Below, piece by piece: positions 1 through 8,084 of a stretch of 64,000 bases of DNA (positions within the stretch are counted from its first letter, which is position 1; each line of letters begins with the position of its first letter). This DNA comes from Dyadobacter sediminis. Lineage in GTDB: Bacteria; Bacteroidota; Bacteroidia; Cytophagales; Spirosomataceae. The notes beneath the pieces were generated by a model. It saw only the letters and a list, made by a program, of their open reading frames with translations. It had not been told where the DNA came from and did no database searches. The stretch covers positions 744,001-808,000 of the forward strand of contig NZ_VCEI01000025.1 of assembly GCF_005860765.1 (NCBI RefSeq). The letters are read 5' to 3'. The translations under genes were made by a program, and so were the position numbers.

Positions 1-399
1 CAGCGCGAGCATGATCCCGATCCAGCCTTTTTTGCCCGTTTTTTCATGAAGTAATACAACCGCCAGTAAAATAGTTACGACCGGCGTCAGTGAGAGGATC
101 GGGAAAACGAGGTAGGCGGGTGCAATGCGCAGGGTAAAGAAAAGTACCAGTTGCCCTACAGCGCCCAGAAGGCCGACAGCACTGCCCCAGAGCACAGCGC
201 TTTTGTTGAAATCCAGCTTCCAGTCCTTTAGTTTCAGGGCGGCAAGGGCAGCCGGAATCATGGTTAATGCCCAAACGACATAGCCAAGGGTAGGAGGAAA
301 GCCGTTTTTCTCCGGAATTTCGGTGACGGCTCCCCATACGCCGATGAACAGGACATGAATGATTACGTAAATGGGCCAGTGGTTTTTGCTCCTGCTCAT
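1..399 (-). CDS. DMT-superfamily (EamA-type) permease, partial at window edge
   Basis: The reading frame runs from an ATG at 399 on the minus strand off the left edge, so only the first 133 residues are visible. They form at least four hydrophobic segments: residues about 6-25 (near IHVLFIGVWGAVTE), 38-50 (VVWALTMIPAALAAL), 62-85 and 90-120. The opening GVWGAVTEIPEK and the later ILSLTPVVTILLAVVLLHEK fit the drug/metabolite transporter family, where an inner-membrane bundle of about ten helices exports or imports small metabolites; the substrate cannot be told. It starts 67 bases after the stop of the S9 peptidase on the same strand, so the two may be co-transcribed. An AGAAGGAAA stretch lies about 10 bases before the ATG. 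The family call is fairly sure, the substrate unknown. Confidence 0.75.
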   Translation of the reverse strand, partial: MSRSKNHWPIYVIIHVLFIGVWGAVTEIPEKNGFPPTLGYVVWALTMIPAALAALKLKDWKLDFNKSAVLWGSAVGLLGAVGQLVLFFTLRIAPAYLVFPILSLTPVVTILLAVVLLHEKTGKKGWIGIMLAL

Positions 400-466
400 G
401 AAATGCTGATTTCCTTCTGATTGATAATTTTTTTGTCGGGTAAAATTTAAGATGACGGCCTGAAAT

Positions 467-2437
467 TCAGGGCGTTGCTGCTTTTACATAAGTGTCAAAC
501 CAGCGGATCATCCGTTCGTTCAGGTCGGCTTTGCTGCGCGGGTTCAGGTCCGGCCGCCAGCCGTGCCCTTCGCCTGTATATTGTATGAGTGTGGTATGCA
601 CGCCCTGTTTTTTGAGGGCTGTATACATCTCTTCGGCCTGGGAAAAAGGTACCTCGTTGTCCGTCTCGCCGTGCAGGAATAAGGTTGGCGTACTTGCCCG
701 GTTTGCGTTTCGCAACGGCGACCACTGCCACAGCAGGTCAAACCGTTCGCAGGCTCTGCCGCCGAATTCGGATTCCATCAGGGAATGATACAAGGATGTT
801 CCTGCGAAACTTACCAGATTGCTTATCCCGCCATCAGTCACCGCTGCGCTGAAACGGGAAGTCTGGGTGATGATCCAGTTGGTCATGTAGCCGCCGTAGC
901 TCTGGCCGGTCACTCCGAGCTGTTTCGCGTCAAGCCAAGAGTATTCTTTTAAGACAAAGTCTACGCCGGCCATTAAGTCCTGGTAGTCGCCGCCGCCCCA
1001 GTTCAGGATGGTGCCGTTTGAGAAGGTTTGTCCGTAGCCGTGGCTGCCTCTGGGATTGATGTACAAAACGGCATATCCGGCCTGCGACAGCAAATGCATG
1101 CGTTCGTCGAAATTGTGGCCGAACATGTTGTGCGGGCCGCCGTGGATAACAAGGATGAGCGGATATTTTTGTGTTGCCGTAAAACCGACAGGCGGCATGA
1201 GCCAGCCTTGCACGGAAAGGTTATCAAAGCTCCGAAACCGGAAAGTTGAGGCTTGCTGCAGCGTTTTCGTTTCCATCCACGCTGTATTTTCCTGCGTTAT
1301 CTGTTCCATGACCGTACCGTGATTGCTGGTCAGGAAAACTTCGGCCGGCCGGTTGGTATCAGACTTTATAAATACCATCTCTTCACCGGAGCTGTTAAGA
1401 CAGAACTCGTAAATGCAGCCTGTGCCGCCCTGAACCATTGTGATTTCTTCTTTGTCGATGTTTACCTGATAAATGGATGTGTCGCCGTGGTCGCCTGCTA
1501 TGAAAAAGAGGTGCTTTCCTGAAGGGTGCCAGCGGATATGCTCGATTCTCCGGTCAAATGATTTGGTCAGGTACCGGAAGTTGCTGCCGTCCGCGGAAAT
1601 GAGGCCTATGTGCGTATCCTCGGCGGTACTGTCATTGGTGCCAAAGTGCCCCGAAACTGCCAGAAATGCAATCTGGCTGCCATCCGGAGACCATGCCGGC
1701 TGGTAAGTCATGCCTTTGTGCTGCGTAAGGCGGGTGATCTTTAATGTCTGAGTATCGACCGTCCAGACATCGCTCTGCTGAATGTCATCAGGCCGGCTGG
1801 TTCGGTTGCTGATGAATGCGATATGGCGGCTGTCGGATGCCCATGTAATGGAATGCTCGTTATAGGGACCGGGAGTAAGCAGTACCGGCGATCCTCCCGC
1901 AGCCGGAACAAGGTACAGGTGCGTACAGGCATGGTCGGCATATACCGGCCTGCCCCGGCCACCTTTGGATTTGTAAAGCAGATCATCAATGACCCGGATT
2001 TCACTGTTTTCTGTCTCTGACGAAAAGTCGGCACTGAGGTAGGCAATGTACTGTCCGTCCGGCGACCAGATGACGTTTTTCAGCGCCAGATGATTGAAAA
2101 AGAACGAAGAGTCATGGCGTTGGGCAAGGAACCGGCTTGCTGCGGTTTTTACCGTATAAATATGCAGTTCCCCGTTACCGGTTTCATACAGGAGTTCGCT
2201 GCCATCCGGCGACCAGGTGTGTGCGGCGCCATGGCCCAAAACGGTTTTTGCAGTTCTGTTCGCTGAAACCAGTATAATCAGGTCATCGTATTCATTTTGA
2301 ACGATGTCGGCTACCGATACGTGGTATACGAGATCGTCGCCTGCCGGAGCCAGCAATGCTGTGCCAACTTTTCTGATTTTGCATAAATCTTCTGTCAAAA
2401 GTCCTCGAGGTGAGGCATTCCGTTCCGTCGGGATCAT
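467..2437 (-). CDS. S9 family (prolyl oligopeptidase-type) serine peptidase
   Basis: A 656-residue protein with the two-part structure of S9 peptidases. Residues about 20-390 carry repeated WSPDG-type blades (WSPDGSELLY, WSPDGQYIAYL, WSPDGSQIAFL), the beta-propeller that filters substrates. Residues about 410-656 are an alpha/beta hydrolase. The catalytic triad is visible: Ser513 in GQSYGG, Asp593 in HGETDNEVP and His625 in GEGHGW. Length matches acylaminoacyl-peptidase/dipeptidyl-peptidase-like members. No signal peptide is evident at the N-terminus, so it is probably cytoplasmic and trims oligopeptides. The DMT permease gene follows on the same strand. An upstream promoter candidate lies at 2500-2527. 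Exact substrate preference cannot be read from the sequence. Confidence 0.92.
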   Translation of the reverse strand: MIPTERNASPRGLLTEDLCKIRKVGTALLAPAGDDLVYHVSVADIVQNEYDDLIILVSANRTAKTVLGHGAAHTWSPDGSELLYETGNGELHIYTVKTAASRFLAQRHDSSFFFNHLALKNVIWSPDGQYIAYLSADFSSETENSEIRVIDDLLYKSKGGRGRPVYADHACTHLYLVPAAGGSPVLLTPGPYNEHSITWASDSRHIAFISNRTSRPDDIQQSDVWTVDTQTLKITRLTQHKGMTYQPAWSPDGSQIAFLAVSGHFGTNDSTAEDTHIGLISADGSNFRYLTKSFDRRIEHIRWHPSGKHLFFIAGDHGDTSIYQVNIDKEEITMVQGGTGCIYEFCLNSSGEEMVFIKSDTNRPAEVFLTSNHGTVMEQITQENTAWMETKTLQQASTFRFRSFDNLSVQGWLMPPVGFTATQKYPLILVIHGGPHNMFGHNFDERMHLLSQAGYAVLYINPRGSHGYGQTFSNGTILNWGGGDYQDLMAGVDFVLKEYSWLDAKQLGVTGQSYGGYMTNWIITQTSRFSAAVTDGGISNLVSFAGTSLYHSLMESEFGGRACERFDLLWQWSPLRNANRASTPTLFLHGETDNEVPFSQAEEMYTALKKQGVHTTLIQYTGEGHGWRPDLNPRSKADLNERMIRWFDTYVKAATP

Positions 2438-2499
2438 AAAAAGGGTTTAGGTAGCAGTTGTTTTTGCAACATATTCCGGCATTCGGGCCGCTTGCAAGC

Positions 2500-2527
2500 T
2501 AAATGTACGCCATTATTTTTCTCGCAA
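2500..2527 (-). promoter_or_regulatory. Candidate Bacteroidota promoter for the S9 peptidase
   Basis: On the minus strand TACATTTA (2507-2500) is one base off the -7 consensus TAnnTTTG. A TTG (2527-2525) lies 17 bases upstream, the spacing used by Flavobacterium-type promoters. Transcription would start near 2494, giving a leader of about 57 bases before the ATG at 2437. Confidence 0.35.
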
Positions 2528-2666
2528 TATATAAGTAAGAATAAATAAATTAAATGAAAGCTTTAAAAATACTTTTTACTTTCGTTTTATGATGTTTAAT
2601 TTGAAATGTCGTAACAAACGTTTTCAGTTGCGGACAAATAACCGTCTTCTAATTACTGCAGGAATA

Positions 2667-3824
2667 ATGCAAAAAAATCAAGTAAGTGAGTTTACAAGCG
2701 GTGGGGAAGCACACACGCAAAGAGAAATTCTGTCACAGCCCGAGCTTTGGCAAGAGGTATTTCACTTGATAAGACAGGAAAGTGAAGGTATAGCCGGCTT
2801 TTTAAGACCGGTTCTGCAAAAAGGCAACCTGAGGGTGTTGCTGACCGGAGCAGGCACTTCGGGATTCATCGGCGATGCAGCACAGGGTACTTTGCAGAAA
2901 ATATGGCAAAGACCCGTTCAGGCCGTGCCGACAACGGAAATCGTCACCCAGCCCGAAACGGTTTTTATCCGGTCGGTTCCCACGCTGCTGATCTCGTTTG
3001 CGCGTTCGGGAAACAGTCCCGAAAGTGTCGAAACGGTAAGGCTGGCTAATGCATCCTGTGATGAAATTTATCACCTGATTATTACCTGCAACGGCGAGGG
3101 AGCGCTGGCCAATATGAATGCAACTGCTCCCAGCCATTTATATCAGATTGTGCTGCCCGAAGCTACAAATGACAAAAGCCTGGCCATGACGAGCAGCTTT
3201 ACCTGTATGTTGCTAAGCGTGCTGCTGGTTGCTCATTTGGATTCTATTGAAAGTGAACTGGAAAGGGTGCTGCGCATTGTGGAACAGGGAAATACCATTC
3301 TGGAAGAAAAATCCTTGCTGGAAGCACTGGTCATTAAAGGTTTCGAGCGGGTAGTTTTCATAGGCTCCGGTGAATTTCTTGGTATCGCCAGGGAATGTCA
3401 CCTGAAACTGCTCGAACTGACTGATGGAAAACAGGTGTGCATGTCGGATTCCTTTCTGGGGTTCAGGCATGGGCCCAGAGCCTTTGTAAACGAGCATACG
3501 CTCATGGTTTATCTGTTTTCAAGAAAGCCGCACATCCTGCGCTACGAACGGGACCTTGCGGAGGATATATCGCGTGATGCAAGAGAAATCCAGTCCCTGC
3601 AGATCGGGGGCATCCATGAAGTGGCACTCCCGCATAGCAGCAAGATTACGCTCAGCATTGATCCGGAAAATCCTTATCAGGTCATTCCTGCCGCGCTTGT
3701 GGGGCAGTTGCTGGGTTATTACAGTGCTGTGCATCTGGGGATCAATCCGGACAGCCCGTCAGTGTCCGGATCGATCAGCAGGGTCGTGCAGGGGGTGAAT
3801 ATCTATACGGAATACAATAGTTAA
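2667..3824 (+). CDS. agaS: SIS-domain sugar isomerase/deaminase, AgaS type
   Basis: A double SIS-domain protein. The first SIS domain (about residues 40-190) contains LLTGAGTSGFIGDA and SFARSGNSPESVETV; the second (about 215-370) contains VVFIGSGEFLGIAREC and SFLGFRHGPRAFV. The whole length matches AgaS of E. coli (about 384 residues), which converts D-galactosamine 6-phosphate to tagatose 6-phosphate with ammonia release. The frame is open from 2589, but that start adds 26 residues absent from the family, so I use the ATG at 2667 (385 residues), which has GGAA just upstream. It is followed 8 bases later by a PfkB kinase and then a class II aldolase, which together give a route from amino sugar phosphate to triose phosphates. 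The paralogous function of GlmS-like isomerases is less likely because there is no glutaminase domain. Confidence 0.82.
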   Translation: MQKNQVSEFTSGGEAHTQREILSQPELWQEVFHLIRQESEGIAGFLRPVLQKGNLRVLLTGAGTSGFIGDAAQGTLQKIWQRPVQAVPTTEIVTQPETVFIRSVPTLLISFARSGNSPESVETVRLANASCDEIYHLIITCNGEGALANMNATAPSHLYQIVLPEATNDKSLAMTSSFTCMLLSVLLVAHLDSIESELERVLRIVEQGNTILEEKSLLEALVIKGFERVVFIGSGEFLGIARECHLKLLELTDGKQVCMSDSFLGFRHGPRAFVNEHTLMVYLFSRKPHILRYERDLAEDISRDAREIQSLQIGGIHEVALPHSSKITLSIDPENPYQVIPAALVGQLLGYYSAVHLGINPDSPSVSGSISRVVQGVNIYTEYNS

Positions 3825-3832
3825 GAACAGGC

Positions 3833-4786
3833 ATGGTAAATTCCAGATTACTCGTTGTTGGCGAACTGAACGTGGATCTTCTTTTAAACCAGATTCAGGC
3901 TTTTCCCCAGCTGGGCAAGGAGATCATTGCAGAAGGAATGGATCTGTGCCTCGGCAGCTCGTCGGCCATCATGGCGGCCAACAGTGCAGCCATGGGCGTG
4001 GATACGACCTTTTGCGGCGTTGTGGGAGAAGATTACTTCGGTGATTTCATACTGCGGGAACTCAAACGGAAATCCGTCAGCTGCCGCCATATCACAAGAT
4101 TACAGCATCAGAAAACAGGGTGCACCCTGATTTTGAACTATGGACAGGATCGCGCCAATGTGACGTATCCAGGTGCCATGAATGCGCTGACGATCCACGA
4201 TGTTCCTTTTGAGAAGCCTGCCGTTTACCAGCATTTGCATGTATCGAGCCTTTTTCTCCAGCAAGGCATTCTGAATGACATTGAGCAGCTTTTTGTAAAC
4301 GCCCGGGCTGCCGGCATGACTACTTCGCTGGACATGCAATGGGACCCTGCCGAGCAATGGGCATTCGACTATGCCCGGTGCCTGCCGTACGTGGATGTGT
4401 TCATGCCGAATGAATCGGAGTTACTGGCGCTTACCAGGACGGGTTCGATCAGCGATGCCATAGAAAAAATAAAACCATACCTGAATACCCTTGCGCTGAA
4501 AATGGGTAAAAACGGCAGTATTGGCATTTGCGGTACGCAGCATGTAACGATACCGGCCTTTGAAGTGTCGCATTTTGTGGATGCCATCGGAGCAGGCGAC
4601 TCCTTTAATGCAGGGTTTATCCGGAAATACATGGCCGGTGCTGCGCTGGAAGATTGTCTGCGCGAAGGCAATCGGATGGGCGCCCTGAATACGACGGCTG
4701 CAGGAGGCACCGGCGCATTTGATAACCTTGAAAAAATCAACAAGAACATAAAGGAATACTGGGGAACAGAATCAAGCCTGTCATGA
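3833..4786 (+). CDS. PfkB family sugar kinase, probable tagatose-6-phosphate kinase
   Basis: A 317-residue ribokinase/PfkB-fold kinase. The N-terminal part (LLVVGELNVDLLL, LGSSSAIMAANSAAMG) is the substrate-binding side. The C-terminal signature DAIGAGDSFNAGF holds the catalytic base Asp256 and the anion hole. The protein would phosphorylate a sugar or sugar phosphate with ATP in the cytoplasm. Because it lies between an AgaS-type isomerase and a GatY/KbaY-type aldolase and overlaps the aldolase start by 4 bases (ATGA), tagatose 6-phosphate is the natural substrate, giving tagatose 1,6-bisphosphate; this is inferred from context. Fructokinase or 2-keto-3-deoxygluconate kinase activities cannot be excluded by sequence alone. 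Confidence 0.85.
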   Translation: MVNSRLLVVGELNVDLLLNQIQAFPQLGKEIIAEGMDLCLGSSSAIMAANSAAMGVDTTFCGVVGEDYFGDFILRELKRKSVSCRHITRLQHQKTGCTLILNYGQDRANVTYPGAMNALTIHDVPFEKPAVYQHLHVSSLFLQQGILNDIEQLFVNARAAGMTTSLDMQWDPAEQWAFDYARCLPYVDVFMPNESELLALTRTGSISDAIEKIKPYLNTLALKMGKNGSIGICGTQHVTIPAFEVSHFVDAIGAGDSFNAGFIRKYMAGAALEDCLREGNRMGALNTTAAGGTGAFDNLEKINKNIKEYWGTESSLS

Positions 4787-5610
4787 AACTGAAAGAAAAA
4801 CTACGGGAGTTAACACTGCTGAAAAAAGGCCTGCTGGCTACAAATTATTACGATCTGGAAACCCTTCATGGCGTACTGCAGGCGGCAGCCGACCTGAAAC
4901 AACCTGTCATCCTGCAACTTACCCAAAGTTCGATTGAGTACATGGGCCTTAAAACGGCAGTGAACCTCGGACGCAACGGACTGGAAGAATTTGGTGTGGA
5001 AGGCTGGATACATCTGGATCATGGCGGGTCTGTGGACCTTGTGCAGCGCTGCCTGGACGCCGGTTTTGATTCGGTGATGATCGATGGCAGCGAGCTTCCT
5101 TTTGAACAGAACGTCCTCCTGACCAGAGAAGTTGTGGAGCGTGCCAAACGGTATGATGCACATGTGGAAGCGGAATTGGGGTACGTTGCCAAACTGGGAC
5201 AATCGCATCACACCACAGGCTTTACGCAGCCGGACGAAGCTGCCACGTTCGTAGAAGAAACGGGCGTGGACGCGCTCGCTGTGGCAATCGGTACGGCACA
5301 CGGATTCTATAAACAGGAACCAAAGCTGGATATCAGTCTTCTGCGAAGCATTGCCGAGAAAACCCCGGCAACCCTTGTCCTGCACGGAAGCTCGGGCGTG
5401 CCGCACAATCAGGTACAGCAGGCGATTTCCAACGGAATCTGCAAGGTGAACCTGGCGACAGAAATCAAAAATATCTTTATGGCTTCGCTGAAAGCCGAAC
5501 TGACGTATAATGAGGATATTGACCTTCGAAAAGTGTTTCCGAAGGCAACGTGCAAAATCACGGAACTTGTTAAGACCAAGCTGGAAATGGTCGGGAACGT
5601 GACGGCGTAA
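4783..5610 (+). CDS. Class II ketose-bisphosphate aldolase (GatY/KbaY type)
   Basis: A 275-residue zinc-dependent aldolase. Asp79-His80 in HLDHGG give the catalytic acid and first zinc ligand; His173 (GTAHG) and His201 (LHGSSG) supply the other zinc ligands; KVNLATE near 221-227 closes the phosphate site. The length is close to GatY/KbaY (about 285) and shorter than fructose-bisphosphate aldolase FbaA (about 360). It would split tagatose 1,6-bisphosphate into dihydroxyacetone phosphate and glyceraldehyde 3-phosphate. The ATG overlaps the stop of the upstream kinase, so translation is probably coupled. Fructose-bisphosphate aldolase activity is the main alternative. Confidence 0.88.
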   Translation: MKLKEKLRELTLLKKGLLATNYYDLETLHGVLQAAADLKQPVILQLTQSSIEYMGLKTAVNLGRNGLEEFGVEGWIHLDHGGSVDLVQRCLDAGFDSVMIDGSELPFEQNVLLTREVVERAKRYDAHVEAELGYVAKLGQSHHTTGFTQPDEAATFVEETGVDALAVAIGTAHGFYKQEPKLDISLLRSIAEKTPATLVLHGSSGVPHNQVQQAISNGICKVNLATEIKNIFMASLKAELTYNEDIDLRKVFPKATCKITELVKTKLEMVGNVTA

Positions 5611-5613
5611 GCT

Positions 5614-5647
5614 GATTTTTGATTTACTTTCCGGTAAATAAAAAATC
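5614..5647 (+). terminator. AT-rich hairpin after the aldolase gene
   Basis: A 14-base arm at 5614-5627 pairs with 5634-5647 with a single mismatch, loop TTTCCG, beginning 4 bases after the aldolase stop. It has almost no GC and no clean T-tract after the stem, so it is a weak terminator candidate, or an mRNA 3'-end stabiliser. Confidence 0.3.
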
Positions 5648-5791
5648 TTGCTGCCATTCCATGCTTCTGAAATGAAATTACGAGGTGCTGGCATGTAATT
5701 TATAGTCGAGATGCACTCGGAAAAACAGCATGTTAACAGCAGCTTTTTTCTGAAAACGGATCAACTGTTCATTACTAAACAGCAACTTACC

Positions 5792-6169
5792 ATGAGATTC
5801 ATCAGCACAAAACTGCACGGCGTCATCGATTATCTGAGCGGAGTACTTTTTATTGCATCGCCCTGGCTGTTTCATTTCAATGAAATTGAGAATGCATCCT
5901 GGGTTATGATCATTATCGGGCTTATGATTATACTGCTTTCGGCATTGACAGACTATGAAGGCGGTCTGATCCGGAAAGTGGCCATGTCAACTCACCTGAC
6001 CATGGATCTGATTGCAGGCTTGTTTCTGGCAGCATCTCCATGGCTGCTTGGCTTTGCGGACCAGGTGTATCTTCCGCACCTGATTCTGGGGATATTCGAG
6101 ATGGGCGCGGGCCTTTTTACTTCTCGTCATGCTTTCGAACACAATATCCATAAACCGGGTTTGAACTGA
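5792..6169 (+). CDS. SPW-repeat membrane protein
   Basis: A 125-residue integral membrane protein with two copies of the SPW motif: FIASPWLFHF near residue 23 and LAASPWLLGF near residue 86. Each sits in a pair of hydrophobic helices (about 11-27, 36-52, 72-90, 95-113), the arrangement of the SPW repeat family, whose function is unknown. The frame is open from an ATG at 5711, but the extra 27 residues are polar and unlike the family, so I take the ATG at 5792 (MRFISTKLHG). A strong hairpin terminator follows 31 bases after the stop. It appears to be a single-gene unit. Confidence 0.8.
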   Translation: MRFISTKLHGVIDYLSGVLFIASPWLFHFNEIENASWVMIIIGLMIILLSALTDYEGGLIRKVAMSTHLTMDLIAGLFLAASPWLLGFADQVYLPHLILGIFEMGAGLFTSRHAFEHNIHKPGLN

Positions 6170-6200
6170 ACCGGATTATTTTTGGCGGAATGCTATTAAG

Positions 6201-6238
6201 GCGGAGCAGATTTGCAATAAAATCTGCTCCGCTTTTTT
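6201..6238 (+). terminator. Rho-independent terminator
   Basis: A perfect 12-bp stem (6201-6212 with 6221-6232), 8-base loop TGCAATAA, and a T6 tract at 6233-6238. It ends transcription of the SPW-protein gene and separates it from the NmrA-like gene. Confidence 0.85.
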
Positions 6239-6397
6239 GTAAAAAAATGAATCTGGCAGCGCAAACTTCCTTTTGAACGAACGTCCGGTGATCGTTATCA
6301 AAGCCTCACTTTCAATATTGTTATAAACTTCCTCAATTCGGTTAAATCTGCTTTTTGACGGTTGCGCAACTTTGCATTATCAAAAAACAGCAGGAAA

Positions 6398-7300
6398 ATG
6401 AACATTGTCATAACAGGTTCCCTCGGGAACATCAGCAAGCTTCTGGCAGAGGAATTAATCCAGAAAGGACATTCGGTAACCATTATCAGCAGCAAGGCCG
6501 GCCGGCAAATGGCGATTGAAGCACTAGGCGCAAAGGCAGCCATCGGTACCATACAGGATGCAGATTTTTTAACAGCTACTTTCCAGGGAGCCGACATCGT
6601 TTACCTGATGGAAGCATGGGAAGGCATCGGCAGCCTGTTTGACAATGATGTGGATTTCGTTGCCGCTTTTACCCGGATCGGAAACAACTACAGACAGGCC
6701 GCGGAACGGGCAGGAGTAAAGCGTATTGTACATTTAAGCAGCATCGGCGCCCATACGGACCAGGGAACGGGCAGCCTTCGTTTACACAACACCGTCGAGA
6801 ACATCCTGAATCAGTTGCCTTTGGATACGGCCATTAAATTCATGCGGCCGGTCGGTTTTTTTACCAATCTGTACCGGTACGTACATTCCATAAAAACACA
6901 AGGTGCGATTGTTCAGAGCTACGGAGGTGATCAGAAAGAACCCTGGGTTTCTCCGCTGGACATAGCCGCTACGATTGCCGAAGAAATGGAAAAACCTTTT
7001 GCAGGAAGAACAGTCCGTTATCTGGCCAGTGAAGAACTATCCCCGAATGAAATCGCCGCAGCCCTGGGAAAAGCCATCGGAATGCCCGGCCTGAAATGGA
7101 AGGTTATTCCGCCGGATCAGATGCTGAAAGGCATGCTGGATGCCGGTATGAACGAATGGATCGCTAACGGCATGGTTCAAATGCAGGCAGCGCAGCAAAG
7201 CGGCAGGCTGTATGAAGACTATTACCGCAACAAGCCGAAGCTGGGCAAAGTAAAGCTGGCCGATTTTATCAAAGAGTTTGCAATAGCATATCACCAATAA
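6398..7300 (+). CDS. NmrA-like NAD(P)-binding protein (atypical SDR)
   Basis: A 300-residue Rossmann-fold protein. The N-terminal ITGSLGNISKLLAEEL resembles the NmrA/HSCARG dinucleotide loop rather than classical TGxxxGxG, and IVHLSSIGAH near residue 110 replaces the usual catalytic motif. No Tyr-x-x-x-Lys pair is obvious, so it may be a redox-sensing or quinone-reductase-like protein. I start at the ATG at 6398, preceded by AGGAAA, because the 12 codons upstream are not family-like. It is followed 9 bases later by a classical SDR and then an AraC regulator in the same direction, suggesting one inducible unit. The physiological substrate is unknown. Confidence 0.82.
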   Translation: MNIVITGSLGNISKLLAEELIQKGHSVTIISSKAGRQMAIEALGAKAAIGTIQDADFLTATFQGADIVYLMEAWEGIGSLFDNDVDFVAAFTRIGNNYRQAAERAGVKRIVHLSSIGAHTDQGTGSLRLHNTVENILNQLPLDTAIKFMRPVGFFTNLYRYVHSIKTQGAIVQSYGGDQKEPWVSPLDIAATIAEEMEKPFAGRTVRYLASEELSPNEIAAALGKAIGMPGLKWKVIPPDQMLKGMLDAGMNEWIANGMVQMQAAQQSGRLYEDYYRNKPKLGKVKLADFIKEFAIAYHQ

Positions 7301-7309
7301 TCCATTTAA

Positions 7310-8050
7310 ATGATGAAAACCGTTTTGATTACAGGTGCCAACAAAGGTGTTGGCTTTGAAACAGCCCGTCAGCTCCTTCGGCAAGGGTATTATGTATATA
7401 TGGCAAGCCGTGATCTGCAAAATGGTCAGAAGGCAGCGGAAAAGCTGAGAAACGAAGGTTTGCAAAATGCCGAAGCTGTACAGCTGGATGTCACCGATAC
7501 TGCTTCAGTACAGGCTGCACGCCTTGCTATCGGAGAAAAGACGCAGGTGCTGGATGTGCTGATTAACAATGCAGGGATCAACGGCGGATGGCCGCAATCG
7601 GCACTGGAAGCAAATATTGACCAGTACCGCGAGGTATTCGATACCAATTTGTATGGCGTTGTGCGGGTGACGCAGGCCTTTATTGACCTGTTGCGCAAAT
7701 CGCCGCAGCCCCGCATCGTGAATGTATCATCCAGCGGCTGCTCTTTAACCTTGCACAGTGATCCGGGCTGGAAGTATTACAATCACAAAGCGGCACTTTA
7801 TCCATCCTCCAAAGCCGCATTGAACATGTTCACCATCAATCTGGCATACGAGTTGCGCGATACGCCATTTAAAGTCAATGCGGTGTGCCCCGGCTTTGTA
7901 GCGACTGATTTCAACGGGCATCACGGTACGGGCACTGCAGAAGAAGGCGGCATGCGCATTGCAAAGTATGCCACGATCGGCGAGGAAGGACCTACGGGCC
8001 AGTTTTTCAGTGAAGAATATAACCCGGAAACAGGCGTAACGCCCTGGTAA
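7310..8050 (+). CDS. Classical SDR family NAD(P)-dependent oxidoreductase
   Basis: A 246-residue classical short-chain dehydrogenase/reductase. Counting from the second ATG (7313), TGANKGVG (residues 7-14) binds the cofactor, NNAG is at 85-88, and the catalytic residues are Ser140, Tyr163 and Lys167 (YPSSK). It ends with the usual CPGFVATD loop near 192-199. Two ATGs lie side by side at 7310 and 7313 and either may serve. It would reduce a carbonyl or oxidise an alcohol, substrate unknown. It lies between an NmrA-like gene (9 bases) and an AraC regulator (34 bases) on the same strand, so it is a likely target of that regulator. Confidence 0.88.
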   Translation: MMKTVLITGANKGVGFETARQLLRQGYYVYMASRDLQNGQKAAEKLRNEGLQNAEAVQLDVTDTASVQAARLAIGEKTQVLDVLINNAGINGGWPQSALEANIDQYREVFDTNLYGVVRVTQAFIDLLRKSPQPRIVNVSSSGCSLTLHSDPGWKYYNHKAALYPSSKAALNMFTINLAYELRDTPFKVNAVCPGFVATDFNGHHGTGTAEEGGMRIAKYATIGEEGPTGQFFSEEYNPETGVTPW

Positions 8051-8084
8051 GCTATATCAGTTTAAAGTTCAATATATTTACGTC

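Noticed and set aside
4810..5694. A 294-codon open frame on the minus strand opposite the aldolase gene
   Set aside because: It lies antisense to a gene with all catalytic residues and its translation has no recognisable domain; it is a by-product of codon bias.
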